Source: an uncultured Agathobaculum sp. (GTDB lineage: Bacteria > Bacillota > Clostridia > Oscillospirales > Butyricicoccaceae). From it: a stretch of 60,402 bases of DNA. The notes beneath the pieces are model-generated. The model saw nothing but the letters and a program-made list of their open reading frames with translations. It was not told the DNA's origin and made no database searches. Location of the stretch: contig NZ_CALWJK010000007.1 of the NCBI RefSeq assembly GCF_944380975.1, forward strand, positions 1-60,402, in the 5' to 3' direction. Positions 26,541 through 34,534 of the stretch are shown one piece after another (position 1 is the first letter of the stretch; each line of letters opens with the position of its first letter). The position numbers and the translations under genes were made by a program.

Positions 26541-27344
26541 ATGTTTCAGCTACCAAAAATCACCGATAAAATTGCTGCCGGCAAGATTCCGGTTGGCTCA
26601 CATGTTGGCTTTGACAGCCCGTTTCTGACCGAAGCGCTCGCAGGCTGCGGCTTCGACTTTATCTGGATCGACGCGGAGCACTCCGCAATCGACAAAAAGG
26701 ATATCCAGAACCACCTGCTCGCGTGCCGCGCGGCGGGTGTGGCTGGTATTGTGCGCGTGCCGTGGAACGATCATGTGTTTATCAAGAGAGTGCTCGCTAT
26801 GGGCGCGGACGGCATCATCGTGCCGATGGTTCGTTCGCTGGAGGAGGCGAAAACCGCTGCGGCGGCGACGCACTATCCGCCGAACGGCGTGCGCGGCATG
26901 GGAACGCGCCGTGCAGTCAACTACTCAATGTGGGATAAGGCAGAGTACACCGCCAATGAGGACAAGCATATCTGGACGATCGTGCAGATCGAGCATGTCG
27001 ATGTGGTCAAGGACCTCGAAGCGATTGCGGCACTGCCAGGCATTTCGGGATTTGTCATCGGCCCGAACGATTACGCCATGAGCATGAATACGCAGGAGCA
27101 TCGTTATACGGCTGCGTCCCCCGAAGCCAAGGCGGAGTTTGATAAAATCGGTGCGATCCTGCGCAAGACCGGCAAGCCCTTTGGCGTATCCGGCGCATAC
27201 AGTGAGCAGTTCGTCAAGGACTGGATCGGTCGCGGCGCAAACTGGCTGTGCATGAATTTTGATTTCAATTACATCGTCAACGGCGGCAAGGCGGTGCTCA
27301 AGGGCACGCACGAGACGCTGGATGCATTGGGACAGGCATACTAA
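26541..27344 (+). CDS. HpcH/HpaI family aldolase
   Basis: A 267-residue class II aldolase of the HpaI/GarL/RhmA group, which splits 2-keto-3-deoxy sugar acids into pyruvate and an aldehyde such as tartronate semialdehyde. Family marks are FDFIWIDAEHSAID with the catalytic histidine at 47, the pyruvate-binding arginine in IVRVPWND, GADGIIVPMVRSLEEA, the metal glutamate in VQIEHVDVV and the metal aspartate in IGPNDYAMS. TAGGAGGAATACT precedes the ATG. It follows the degenerate dehydrogenase at 62 bp. Which keto-acid it cuts cannot be read here; a glucarate-type route would fit the glycerate kinase remnant nearby, but the link is speculative. Confidence 0.9.
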   Translation: MFQLPKITDKIAAGKIPVGSHVGFDSPFLTEALAGCGFDFIWIDAEHSAIDKKDIQNHLLACRAAGVAGIVRVPWNDHVFIKRVLAMGADGIIVPMVRSLEEAKTAAAATHYPPNGVRGMGTRRAVNYSMWDKAEYTANEDKHIWTIVQIEHVDVVKDLEAIAALPGISGFVIGPNDYAMSMNTQEHRYTAASPEAKAEFDKIGAILRKTGKPFGVSGAYSEQFVKDWIGRGANWLCMNFDFNYIVNGGKAVLKGTHETLDALGQAY

Positions 27345-27387
27345 GGAGGGCGGAAAACGTCTGCCATCCTCAGATAAGGAGGGTTTC

Positions 27388-28212
27388 ATGTTCGAAGAAC
27401 AAAGGATACAGGATATTGCCCGTCAGATTCGCCGCGATATTGTGACGATGACACATGAGGCGGGTTCGGGGCATCCGGGCGGCTCGCTTTCCGCAGCCGA
27501 CCTGCTGGCAGCGCTTTATTTCACCGACCAGTTCCGCTGCGACTCGGGCAACCCGGATTGGGAAGAGCGCGACCGCTTTATCCTATCCAAGGGACATACC
27601 GCGCCAGTCCTGTACAGCGTGCTCGCACGGCGGGGCTTTTTCCCGCCGGAGGAGCTGCTGACGCTGCGCAAATTGGATTCGCGCTTGCAGGGACATCCCA
27701 AGAAGGGCGCAACGCCCGGACTGGACTGCTCTTCCGGTTCACTCGGACAGGGGCTTTCGGTTGCAAACGGCATCGCATATGCGCTGCGCCGCCGCGGCTC
27801 GGACGCGCGCGTCTATTGCCTGATGGGCGACGGTGAATTGCAGGAAGGACAAGTCTGGGAGGCGGCGATGTTCGCGCCTCAGCATGGTCTGGATAACGTG
27901 TGCGCCATTGTCGATTACAACAACGTGCAGCTTGACGGTAAGGTGGACGAAATCAAGGACGTTTATCCGCTGCGCGAGAAGTGGGAAGCGTTCCGCTGGA
28001 ATGTGATCGAAGCGGACGGGCACAATGTGCGCGAGATGTACGAAGCATATCAGGCGGCGCGTGCCTGCAAGGGAAAACCCACGGTCATTCTGGCGCGCTG
28101 CGTCAAGGGAAAGGGCGTTTCCTATATGGAAAACAGCGCCAAGTGGCATGGAACTGCGCCGAATGACGAAGAATATCAGCGGGCGATGGCGGAATTGGAG
28201 GTGCAGGCATGA
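27388..28212 (+). CDS. transketolase, N-terminal (thiamine diphosphate-binding) subunit
   Basis: A 274-residue protein equal to the first half of a transketolase. AGSGHPGGSLSAADLLAALY and LSKGHTAPVLYSVLARRGFF are the substrate and cofactor-binding histidine regions; GDGELQEGQVWEA followed by IVDYNNVQLDG is the thiamine diphosphate/Mg motif (GDG ... NN). It works as a heteromer with the product of the next gene, moving a two-carbon ketol unit between sugars or aldehydes. AAGGAGGG lies before the ATG. Split transketolases are common in Clostridia, but here they sit inside a sigma-54 operon with an aldolase, so a dedicated catabolic role, acting on the aldehyde made by the aldolase, is plausible. 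Confidence 0.93.
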   Translation: MFEEQRIQDIARQIRRDIVTMTHEAGSGHPGGSLSAADLLAALYFTDQFRCDSGNPDWEERDRFILSKGHTAPVLYSVLARRGFFPPEELLTLRKLDSRLQGHPKKGATPGLDCSSGSLGQGLSVANGIAYALRRRGSDARVYCLMGDGELQEGQVWEAAMFAPQHGLDNVCAIVDYNNVQLDGKVDEIKDVYPLREKWEAFRWNVIEADGHNVREMYEAYQAARACKGKPTVILARCVKGKGVSYMENSAKWHGTAPNDEEYQRAMAELEVQA

Positions 28213-29144
28213 AGGATACTCCAATGCGCGCCGGCTACGGCAAAGCCATTCTGGAGCTGAGCCAAAAGCACGAGGACGTGATGGTACTGGACGCAGACGT
28301 GGCCAAATCCACCCGTTCCGAGTGGGTGAAAAAGGAAAATCCGTCACATTTTCTGGATTGCGGTATCTCTGAGCAGGATATGGTCGGCACGGCGTCCGGC
28401 ATGGCGCTGGCGGGACTGACCCCGTTTGTCTCGACCTACGGTGTGTTTCTTGCGGGACGCGCGTGGGATCAGATACGCAACACGGTCTGCTATAACCATC
28501 TGAACGTCAAGCTCGCGGGCGCGCACGGCGGCATTTCGGTCGGTCCGGACGGCGCCACCCATCAGGCGCTCGAGGATGTAGCGCTCATGCGCACGCTGCC
28601 GGGTATGACGGTGGTCGTGCCGTGCGACGCGATCGAAACCTATAAGGCGACCATGGCGCTGTATGATACGGCAGGCCCGTGCTATATCCGGTTCGGACGT
28701 GAAGCCGTGCCCGTGGTGACCAATGACGACACGCCGTTTATCCTTGGAAGAAATAGACTGGTACAGGATGGCACGGATGTGGTATACTTGGCCAACGGTT
28801 ATCTGGTGCATCAGGCGATGCGGGCGGCGGAAAAACTGGCAGAAGAAGGAATTTCCGCGCGTGTGGTCGATGTGCATACGGTCAAGCCGCTCGACCGTGA
28901 GGACGTGATCCGTCACGCCTCCGAGACCGGCGCGGTCGTCACCTGCGAGGAGCATCAGATCGCGGGCGGCCTTGGCGGCGCGGTGTGCGAAGCACTTGCA
29001 GAAAGCGTATGCGTGCCGGTCGAGCGTATCGGCGTGCGGGACAGCTTTGGCGAGTCCGGCACACCGGAGGAACTGATTGAGAAGTATGGCCTTGGCGTGG
29101 ATGCGCTGTGTGAGGCGGCGCGCCGCGCGATTGCCAGAAAATGA
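28209..29144 (+). CDS. transketolase, C-terminal subunit
   Basis: A 311-residue partner of the preceding protein; the genes overlap by 4 bases (ATGA). It contains the pyrimidine-binding domain, with the activating glutamate in LDCGISEQDMVGTASGMA and the substrate-binding segment GPDGATHQALEDVALM, followed by the C-terminal regulatory-type domain (VVDVHTVKPLDREDV, TCEEHQIAGGLGGAVCEAL). Together the two chains make one full transketolase of about 585 residues, shorter than the fused enzymes, as is usual for the split form. No irregularity was seen. Confidence 0.93.
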   Translation: MKDTPMRAGYGKAILELSQKHEDVMVLDADVAKSTRSEWVKKENPSHFLDCGISEQDMVGTASGMALAGLTPFVSTYGVFLAGRAWDQIRNTVCYNHLNVKLAGAHGGISVGPDGATHQALEDVALMRTLPGMTVVVPCDAIETYKATMALYDTAGPCYIRFGREAVPVVTNDDTPFILGRNRLVQDGTDVVYLANGYLVHQAMRAAEKLAEEGISARVVDVHTVKPLDREDVIRHASETGAVVTCEEHQIAGGLGGAVCEALAESVCVPVERIGVRDSFGESGTPEELIEKYGLGVDALCEAARRAIARK

Positions 29145-29171
29145 TAAGTAAGGAAGCGGGGAGGGACTGGC

Positions 29172-30161
29172 ATGAGAATGGATGCGAAGCAGGAACTGGC
29201 GCAAAAGCAGACGCTTTCGCAGGCACAGGTGCAGTCCCTCCATGTGCTTTCCATGACGGGGGACGAGCTGGAGCAGTTTGTGCAGCGCGAGGTGGAGGAT
29301 AATCCGCTGCTCGAGCAACCGGATTGCACGGTGGCACCTGTATTGCAGACGGGTGGCTGCCGCGTCTCCCTTTCCCGTGCTTCCGGTGAGGAGGAGCCAG
29401 CCTATCGCGACATCCCGGCGCCGGAACGCACCAGCCTGCGCGACCATCTGCGCGGCCAGCTGGATGAACGGGCTTTGACCGCGGCGGAGCGGCGGTGCCT
29501 GTATTATCTGATTGATTCGCTGGACGGACAGGGTTTTCTGGATGTGAGCGCGCAGGAAGCGGCCAGTGTGCTGCAATTAGACCCGCTGCTGGCGACGCGG
29601 TGCGTGGAACGGCTGCGCTCGCTCGACCCGCCGGGTGTGGGCGCGCGCGATCTAGGCGATTGCCTGTCCCTGCAGCTTAGGCGCGCGGGCAAAAGCAACG
29701 CCGCGTTTGAAACACTGCTGCAAGGCTATCTGGAGGATCTGGCGGCAGGACACTTTCAAAAGATCACCCAAAAAACCGGTATCTCGCGGCTGATCCAGCA
29801 CCGTTGTCTGGAGGCGATCCGTTCTTTGAACCCGCATCCGGCAGCTGCGTTCAGCGAGGAGACCGTAGGGTATGTGGTGCCGGATCTGATTTGTGAGTAT
29901 GTGGACGGTGAATGGCTGATCCAGATCAACGACCGTTGGATGGGTTCGGTCGGCATTTCCACCATGTATGAGCGCTTGCTGCGCGCGGACAACAGTCAGG
30001 CGGTGCGGGAGTATTACAGCGAGCGGTTGGCAAGGGCACGGTTTGTGATTTCCTGTATCGAAAAACGGCGTGTTACGCTGCTAAACATCTGCTGCGTCTG
30101 CGGGCGCACGGCAAAGGGCGTTGCTTTGGCAGCGCCCTTTGCCGTTTTTCTGTCCGGTTGA
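29172..30161 (+). CDS. rpoN: RNA polymerase sigma-54 factor RpoN, C-terminally truncated
   Basis: The protein has 329 residues instead of about 430-480. The glutamine-rich activator region (LAQKQTLSQAQVQSLHVL) and acidic linker are present, then the core-binding domain from YYLIDSLDGQGFLDVS through LDPPGVGARDLGDCLSLQL to PHPAAAFSEETVGYVVPDL. Homology runs to FVISCIEKRRVTLLNIC (about residue 305) and stops; the last 24 residues look like translated intergenic DNA, and a terminator hairpin overlaps the 3' end. The helix-turn-helix and the RpoN box (ARRTVAKYRE type) that read the -24 element are missing, and none of the three frames downstream restores them. The truncated chain might still bind core polymerase but could not recognise the promoter at 25434. 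GGGGAGG precedes the ATG. Confidence 0.88.
   Translation: MRMDAKQELAQKQTLSQAQVQSLHVLSMTGDELEQFVQREVEDNPLLEQPDCTVAPVLQTGGCRVSLSRASGEEEPAYRDIPAPERTSLRDHLRGQLDERALTAAERRCLYYLIDSLDGQGFLDVSAQEAASVLQLDPLLATRCVERLRSLDPPGVGARDLGDCLSLQLRRAGKSNAAFETLLQGYLEDLAAGHFQKITQKTGISRLIQHRCLEAIRSLNPHPAAAFSEETVGYVVPDLICEYVDGEWLIQINDRWMGSVGISTMYERLLRADNSQAVREYYSERLARARFVISCIEKRRVTLLNICCVCGRTAKGVALAAPFAVFLSG
30109..30150 (+). terminator. terminator at the end of the sigma-54 operon
   Basis: A perfect 12-bp stem (30109-30120 with 30133-30144) followed by TTTTTC. It overlaps the last codons of the truncated rpoN frame, showing that the frame runs into what was intergenic DNA. Confidence 0.85.
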
Positions 30162-30186
30162 CAAACCACAGTCCGAACGATACAAT
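30158..30186 (+). promoter_or_regulatory. sigma-A promoter of cbiQO
   Basis: TTGACA (30158-30163) and TACAAT (30181-30186) with 17-bp spacing, near consensus, lies directly behind the terminator and 34 bp before cbiQ. No riboswitch fits in this short leader. Confidence 0.75.
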
Positions 30187-30219
30187 GTCACATATTGCAA
30201 GCAGAAAGGGGGAAGCGGC

Positions 30220-31005
30220 ATGGCACATCGCCACGCACACGGGCCGCGTTCGATTGACCGGCTGGCGTATCAGTCCGGCATGCGCGGTTGGAATCCAGTG
30301 TTTAAGACAGTGCTGGCGGTCGGCACGCTGGTGCTCTGCCTCGCCGCCGACCGCCCAGCGGTATCCGCAGCAGTCATCCTCGCGTTAGCGGCGCTGCAAA
30401 AGGGCAAGGGAAAGCTGCCGCTGCGGGCGTATTTTGGCCTGCTGCTTGTGCCGCTGGCGTTTCTGCTGCTGGGCGGCGCGGCGGTCGCGTGCGACGTTTC
30501 TGCTGTGCCTGTGGGTGATTGGCAGGTGCGCTTGTCGTGGTTTTATGTGTGTGTCAGCGCGGACAGCATCCGCTTTGCCGCGGCGCTGGTGCTCAAAGCA
30601 CTCGGTGCGGTCAGTGCAATGTATCTGCTGGCGTTTACCACCACCGCCTGCGAGCTGGTGGATGTGCTGCGCCACGCGCATCTGCCTCCGCTGCTGTGCG
30701 AGCTGATGTACCTCATCTACCGCTTTGTGTTTGTGCTGCTGGATATGTACGGACGCATGTGGCAGGCGGCGGGCGCACGGTTGGGCTGGCGGGATTTCCG
30801 CACCTCATGCCGTTCGTTCGGCGGCACGGCGGGCAATCTGTTTGTGTTGGCGCTGCGCCGCTCGCGCGTGTACGCGGATGCGATGACTGCGCGCGGGTAT
30901 GACGGCGATTTGCGCTTTTTGGAAGAAGAAAAGCCGGTGCATGGCATACAAATCGTCGGGATGCTGTTGTTTTGGGCGGCACTTGCAGCGCTTGCCGTTT
31001 TATAA
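30220..31005 (+). CDS. cbiQ: cobalt ECF transporter transmembrane subunit CbiQ
   Basis: A 261-residue membrane protein with about five to six helices, the scaffold (T) subunit of an energy-coupling factor importer for cobalt. The start RSIDRLAYQSGMRGWNPVFK and the cytoplasmic ATPase-docking motifs containing Ala-Arg-Gly, here DAMTARGYDGDLRFL near the C-terminus, are typical of CbiQ. It couples ATP hydrolysis by CbiO to metal transfer through CbiM. AAAGGGGG lies before the ATG at 30220; the frame is open further upstream but runs across the promoter. The gene order QO then MN, separated by a riboswitch, differs from the usual cbiMNQO. Confidence 0.9.
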   Translation: MAHRHAHGPRSIDRLAYQSGMRGWNPVFKTVLAVGTLVLCLAADRPAVSAAVILALAALQKGKGKLPLRAYFGLLLVPLAFLLLGGAAVACDVSAVPVGDWQVRLSWFYVCVSADSIRFAAALVLKALGAVSAMYLLAFTTTACELVDVLRHAHLPPLLCELMYLIYRFVFVLLDMYGRMWQAAGARLGWRDFRTSCRSFGGTAGNLFVLALRRSRVYADAMTARGYDGDLRFLEEEKPVHGIQIVGMLLFWAALAALAVL

Positions 31006-31024
31006 AGAGAAGGAGGAAAAATGC

Positions 31025-31852
31025 ATGCAGCCGATTTTGCAGGTGCGCGATTTGCGGTTTTGCTATGATTCCGGTTCACCCGCGCTGGATAGCGTGTCGC
31101 TCGATGTGCATGCGGGCGAGCGCATTGCGGTGCTCGGCCCAAACGGGGCGGGAAAGTCCACCTTTTTTCTGTGTTTGAACGGTGTGCTAATGCCGGAGAG
31201 CGGACAGATATTGCTGGACGGCAAGCGGGTTGACCGCAAAATGCGCAAAGCCCTGTGCGAGCGGGTCGGGATCGTGTTCCAGAACGCGGACGACCAAATC
31301 ATCGCATCTACGGTTGCCGCTGAGGTCTCCTTCGGGCCGATGAATCTGCGCTTGCCGCGGGATGAGGTCGCGCGGCGGGTAGACCATGCGCTGGATTATA
31401 TGGATTTGCAGGCGTTCCGCGCCCGCCCGCCGCACGACCTGTCCGGCGGAGAGAAAAAGCGCGTGTCCATCGCGGACATTCTGGCGATGGAGAGCGAGGT
31501 CATTCTGCTGGACGAACCGGCGGCTTCACTCGATCCAGCAGGGGAGGAGCGGCTAGAGCGCGTGCTCGACCGCCTGTCGGACGAGGGACGGACGCTCCTG
31601 ATCTCCACACATGATGTGGATTTTGCCTTCCGCTGGGCAACGCGCGCGGTGGTGTTTTCCGCGGGGCGCATCCTTGCCGACGACACGCCGCAGGCGGTGT
31701 TCGGGGATGCGGCGCTGCTGCGGCAGGCGCATTTGCGCCGCCCGGTGCTGGCGGAGGTGTTTGCAGCGCTGCGCGCGCGGGGGCTGGTGCCGCCCGATGC
31801 TTCCTGCCCGACAACGGTCGCGGCACTCGAGCGGCTGCTGGGTGAAAAGTAA
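31025..31852 (+). CDS. cbiO: cobalt ECF transporter ATPase CbiO
   Basis: A 275-residue ATPase that energises cobalt import with CbiQ and CbiMN. Walker A is GPNGAGKST, the Q-loop GIVFQNADDQIIASTVAAEV is the longer form found in ECF ATPases, the signature is LSGGEKKRVSIA and Walker B is VILLDEPAASLDP, followed by STHDVDFA with the switch histidine. AGGAGG precedes the ATG at 31025; an out-of-frame ATG four bases earlier is ignored. A 20-bp gap to cbiQ indicates one transcript. The gene ends just upstream of the promoter and riboswitch that control the main B12 operon. Confidence 0.93.
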   Translation: MQPILQVRDLRFCYDSGSPALDSVSLDVHAGERIAVLGPNGAGKSTFFLCLNGVLMPESGQILLDGKRVDRKMRKALCERVGIVFQNADDQIIASTVAAEVSFGPMNLRLPRDEVARRVDHALDYMDLQAFRARPPHDLSGGEKKRVSIADILAMESEVILLDEPAASLDPAGEERLERVLDRLSDEGRTLLISTHDVDFAFRWATRAVVFSAGRILADDTPQAVFGDAALLRQAHLRRPVLAEVFAALRARGLVPPDASCPTTVAALERLLGEK

Positions 31853-31861
31853 GCATGCACC

Positions 31862-31890
31862 TTGCGGAGCCATACCCCGCATGTTATAAT
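31862..31890 (+). promoter_or_regulatory. sigma-A promoter of the riboswitch-controlled B12 operon
   Basis: TTGCGG (31862-31867) and a consensus TATAAT (31885-31890) are 17 bp apart. A start near 31897 places the whole riboswitch on the message. Confidence 0.7.
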
Positions 31891-31925
31891 GAAACTGCTT
31901 CTTCCGGCATAGAATGTCGGATACC

Positions 31926-32094
31926 AAAAGGTGCCTGCCACTTTCTCCGGCAGGAGAATAGGGAAAGAGGTGCAAATCCTCTGCGGTCCCGCCGCTGTAA
32001 GGGAAGAGCGCGCTGCCGATTACGTCACTGAACCGAACGGTTCGGGAAGACCGGCTGCGTGCAAGGACGCCCAAGCCAGAATACCTGCCTTTTG
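31926..32094 (+). promoter_or_regulatory. cobalamin riboswitch
   Basis: The conserved core of the B12 aptamer is clear: GGGAAAGAGGTGCAAATCC, then GCGGTCCCGCCGCTGTAA, and later AAGCCAGAATACCTGCC as the B12-box region. The outer arms around 31926-31935 and 32083-32094 can pair as P1. Binding of adenosylcobalamin (or another cobalamin) would favour the terminator at 32177-32220 and shut down the B12 genes when the vitamin is plentiful. Boundaries are approximate. Confidence 0.9.
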
Positions 32095-32176
32095 TGATGG
32101 AAGCGCATACGGCTACGAGCGATGGCCGGTTGTGCGTCAGCCCGGCTCTCCGGCAATGGGAGAGGTGGGCGCTTCG

Positions 32177-32220
32177 CGCCGGCCTGATGCGTGGGAAGCA
32201 TCGGGGCACGGCGTGTTTTT
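32177..32220 (+). terminator. riboswitch expression-platform terminator
   Basis: A 14-bp stem with two single-base bulges (32177-32190 with 32198-32213), loop GTGGGAA, is followed directly by TGTTTTT. It lies between aptamer and cbiM, so regulation is probably by transcription attenuation. Confidence 0.65.
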
Positions 32221-32253
32221 GTATCCGCAGTTTTTCGCGGGAAAGGAGAAAAT

Positions 32254-33003
32254 ATGACAAAAAAGCAACGAAAATTGGTTCAGCTGACCGCTTGTGCCGC
32301 ACTTTTGTGCGGTGTGGTGCCTGTGGCGGGGGCAATGCACATCATGGAGGGCTTTCTGCCGCCGTCCATGTGCATCCTATGGGGCGTGATCGCGCTGCCA
32401 TTTCTGTTGGCGGGGTACTTCTCGCTTCGGAAAACCGTGGCGCGCGACCGACGCGCGGTGACGCTTATTGCGATGGCGGGTGCGTTCATCTTCGTCATTT
32501 CGTCGCTCAAAATTCCGTCCGTGACCGGATCGTGCTCGCACATGACCGGCACGGGACTGGGCGCGATCTTGTTCGGGCCGAGCGCAGTATCCATTCTGGG
32601 CGTGATCGTGCTGCTGTTTCAGGCGATTCTGCTTGCGCACGGCGGCTTGACCACGCTGGGCGCGAACATCTTTTCTATGGCGGTTGCAGGGCCGTTTATT
32701 GCATTTGGGATTTACAGGCTGTGCCTGCGCTGCAAGGTGAACAAAAAGGTGTCGGTCTTTCTGGCGGCGGCGCTGGGCGACCTGATGACCTATTGCGTGA
32801 CGAGTGTGCAGCTTGCGGTCGCTTACCCGTCCGCGACGGGCGGTGTTTTCGGCTCGGTGCTGGAATTTCTCGGCGTATTTGCGCCGACGCAGCTGCCGCT
32901 GGCGGTGCTCGAGGGCGTGCTGACCGTCATGATTATGATGGCGCTCGAAGCTTATGCGCAGCCTGAGCTGCGCGCCGTTGGATTTGAGGAGGCGGGCGTA
33001 TGA
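32254..33003 (+). CDS. cbiM: cobalt ECF transporter substrate-capture subunit CbiM
   Basis: A 249-residue membrane protein that binds Co2+ for the ECF importer. A signal-like N-terminus of about 27 residues ends in VAGA, and cleavage there exposes MHIMEGFLPPSMCILWG. In CbiM/NikM proteins the new N-terminal Met-His pair coordinates the metal, so processing is important for function. Further on, SSLKIPSVTGSCSHMTGTGL carries the conserved histidine region. GAAAGGAG precedes the ATG. It is the first gene after the riboswitch and overlaps cbiN by 4 bases. Confidence 0.95.
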   Translation: MTKKQRKLVQLTACAALLCGVVPVAGAMHIMEGFLPPSMCILWGVIALPFLLAGYFSLRKTVARDRRAVTLIAMAGAFIFVISSLKIPSVTGSCSHMTGTGLGAILFGPSAVSILGVIVLLFQAILLAHGGLTTLGANIFSMAVAGPFIAFGIYRLCLRCKVNKKVSVFLAAALGDLMTYCVTSVQLAVAYPSATGGVFGSVLEFLGVFAPTQLPLAVLEGVLTVMIMMALEAYAQPELRAVGFEEAGV

Positions 33004-33332
33004 CGAAAAAGGATAGGGCACTGATGGTTGTGCTTCTGCTGCTTTGCGTGGTGCTGATCGTCACGCCCGTGCTGGCTTTGCGCGGCGCGGAATTCGGCGG
33101 TTCGGATGATGCGGGCAGTGAAAAGGTCGCGGAAATCACGGGCGAGGACTATGAGCCGTGGGCAACGCCGGTGTTCGAGCAGCTGCTCGGCGGGGATCTG
33201 CCGGGCGAGCTGGAAAGCCTGCTGTTCTGCGTGCAGACAGGCGTGGGTGTGGGCGTGATCGCGTTTTTCCTTGGCCGCTTTGTCGAGCGGAAAAAGCAGG
33301 AAACTGCGCGCGGGACGCAAAAGGAGCAATGA
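33000..33332 (+). CDS. cbiN: cobalt transport protein CbiN
   Basis: A 110-residue protein with two membrane helices (residues about 8-25 and about 75-95) joined by an outside loop, the standard topology of CbiN. Its loop inserts into CbiM and is needed for cobalt loading. The stretch AEITGEDYEPWATPVFEQL is a close match to the family core. It starts within the last codon of cbiM (ATGA), and cbiD follows after about 70 bases. The C-terminal tail is short, charged and cytoplasmic. Confidence 0.9.
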   Translation: MTKKDRALMVVLLLLCVVLIVTPVLALRGAEFGGSDDAGSEKVAEITGEDYEPWATPVFEQLLGGDLPGELESLLFCVQTGVGVGVIAFFLGRFVERKKQETARGTQKEQ

Positions 33333-33403
33333 GAAAGGCGGGCAGGGCTGGCTTTTGATTCGTCCTGCCCGGTGCTGTCTGCGGGGAGGTGACCGGAACA
33401 ACA

Positions 33404-34534
33404 ATGGAGCAAATAGCTTATCAGGGCGGACAGGCATTGCGCCGCGGCTGGACGACGGGTTCGTGCGCGGCGGCAGCGGCGCAGGCGGCGGCAATGCTGC
33501 TGCTGACAGGTACCGCCCCTGTCGAAATTGCGCTGCAAACCCCGGCGGGACTGACCTTCCATCTGCCGGTCGAGCAGCCGCGATGGGAGGACGGCGCGGC
33601 GGTCTGCGCCGTGCGCAAGGACGCGGGCGACGACCCGGATGTGACAAACGGCGTGCGCATTTCGGCGGCAGTGCGCCGCACGGAAAGTGATATTGTGATC
33701 GAGGGCGGCGCGGGCGTTGGGCGTGTGACGCGCCCCGGTTTATCTGTTCCTGTGGGCGAAGCCGCCATCAATCCCGCCCCGCGTGCACAGATTACGGCAG
33801 CGGTTGAGCGCGCCGCACGCGAAGCAGGTTATACAGGCGGTTTTTCGGTGATCGTTTCGGCGGAAAACGGGGAGGAACTGGCCAAACAGACCTATAACGA
33901 GCATCTGGGCGTTGTGGGCGGCATTTCCATCCTTGGCACAAGCGGCGTGGTCGAACCGATGAGCGAAAAGGCGCTGGTCGATACCATCCGGCTGGAACTG
34001 GACAGCCTGTATGCCGCCGGGCAGCGGATCGCGTTCCTGTGCCCCGGTAACTACGGTGCGGACTTCGCGCGGGACACGTTGGGACTGGATTTGGAGCGGG
34101 CGGTCAAGTGCTCAAATTACATCGGAGAGACGCTCGACCACGCGGCGTTCCGTGGCTTTGCGGACATTCTGCTGGTCGGTCACGCGGGCAAGCTGGTCAA
34201 GCTAGCCGCGGGCGTGATGAATACGCATTCCTCGGTCGCGGACGGGCGGCAGGAGATTTTCACCGCGCACGCCGCCCTGTGCGGCGCGGAACGCGCGACG
34301 CTGGAAGGCTTGATGGACGCGATATCGGTCGATGCCTGCATTGCACTGCTGGACGCAGCCGGTCTGCGGGACGCAGTCATGGCGCGCATCGGCAAGGAAA
34401 TAGAAAAGCGCCTTGCGCTGCGGTTGCGCAGCAAAGCGCGCGTGGAGTTTATGATGTTTACAGGAAAATACGGCATTCTGGCGCAGTCGCCCGGCGCACG
34501 GGCGCTGTGCGAGCGGTTAAAGGAGATAGTATGA
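33404..34534 (+). CDS. cbiD: cobalt-precorrin-5B C1-methyltransferase CbiD
   Basis: A 376-residue enzyme of the anaerobic B12 route that adds the C1 methyl group to cobalt-precorrin-5B. The N-terminal RRGWTTGSCAAAAAQAA is the family signature, with GVGRVTRPGLSVPVGEAAIN and GVVGGISILGTSGVVEPMS as further marks; it has no resemblance to the CbiF/CbiL methylase fold. GGAGG at 33385-33389 is 14 bases from ATG 33404; a GTG at 33389 overlaps the ribosome binding site itself and is less likely. The end overlaps cbiL by 4 bases. Confidence 0.95.
   Translation: MEQIAYQGGQALRRGWTTGSCAAAAAQAAAMLLLTGTAPVEIALQTPAGLTFHLPVEQPRWEDGAAVCAVRKDAGDDPDVTNGVRISAAVRRTESDIVIEGGAGVGRVTRPGLSVPVGEAAINPAPRAQITAAVERAAREAGYTGGFSVIVSAENGEELAKQTYNEHLGVVGGISILGTSGVVEPMSEKALVDTIRLELDSLYAAGQRIAFLCPGNYGADFARDTLGLDLERAVKCSNYIGETLDHAAFRGFADILLVGHAGKLVKLAAGVMNTHSSVADGRQEIFTAHAALCGAERATLEGLMDAISVDACIALLDAAGLRDAVMARIGKEIEKRLALRLRSKARVEFMMFTGKYGILAQSPGARALCERLKEIV

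Noticed and set aside
27388-29144. Split transketolase as a broken gene
   Set aside because: The two chains meet in an ATGA overlap at the normal domain border, the regular split form seen in Clostridia, not a frameshift.
30061-30220. Frameshift rather than deletion in rpoN
   Set aside because: I read the other two forward frames after the break; neither shows the helix-turn-helix or RpoN box, and a terminator plus a promoter follow at once.
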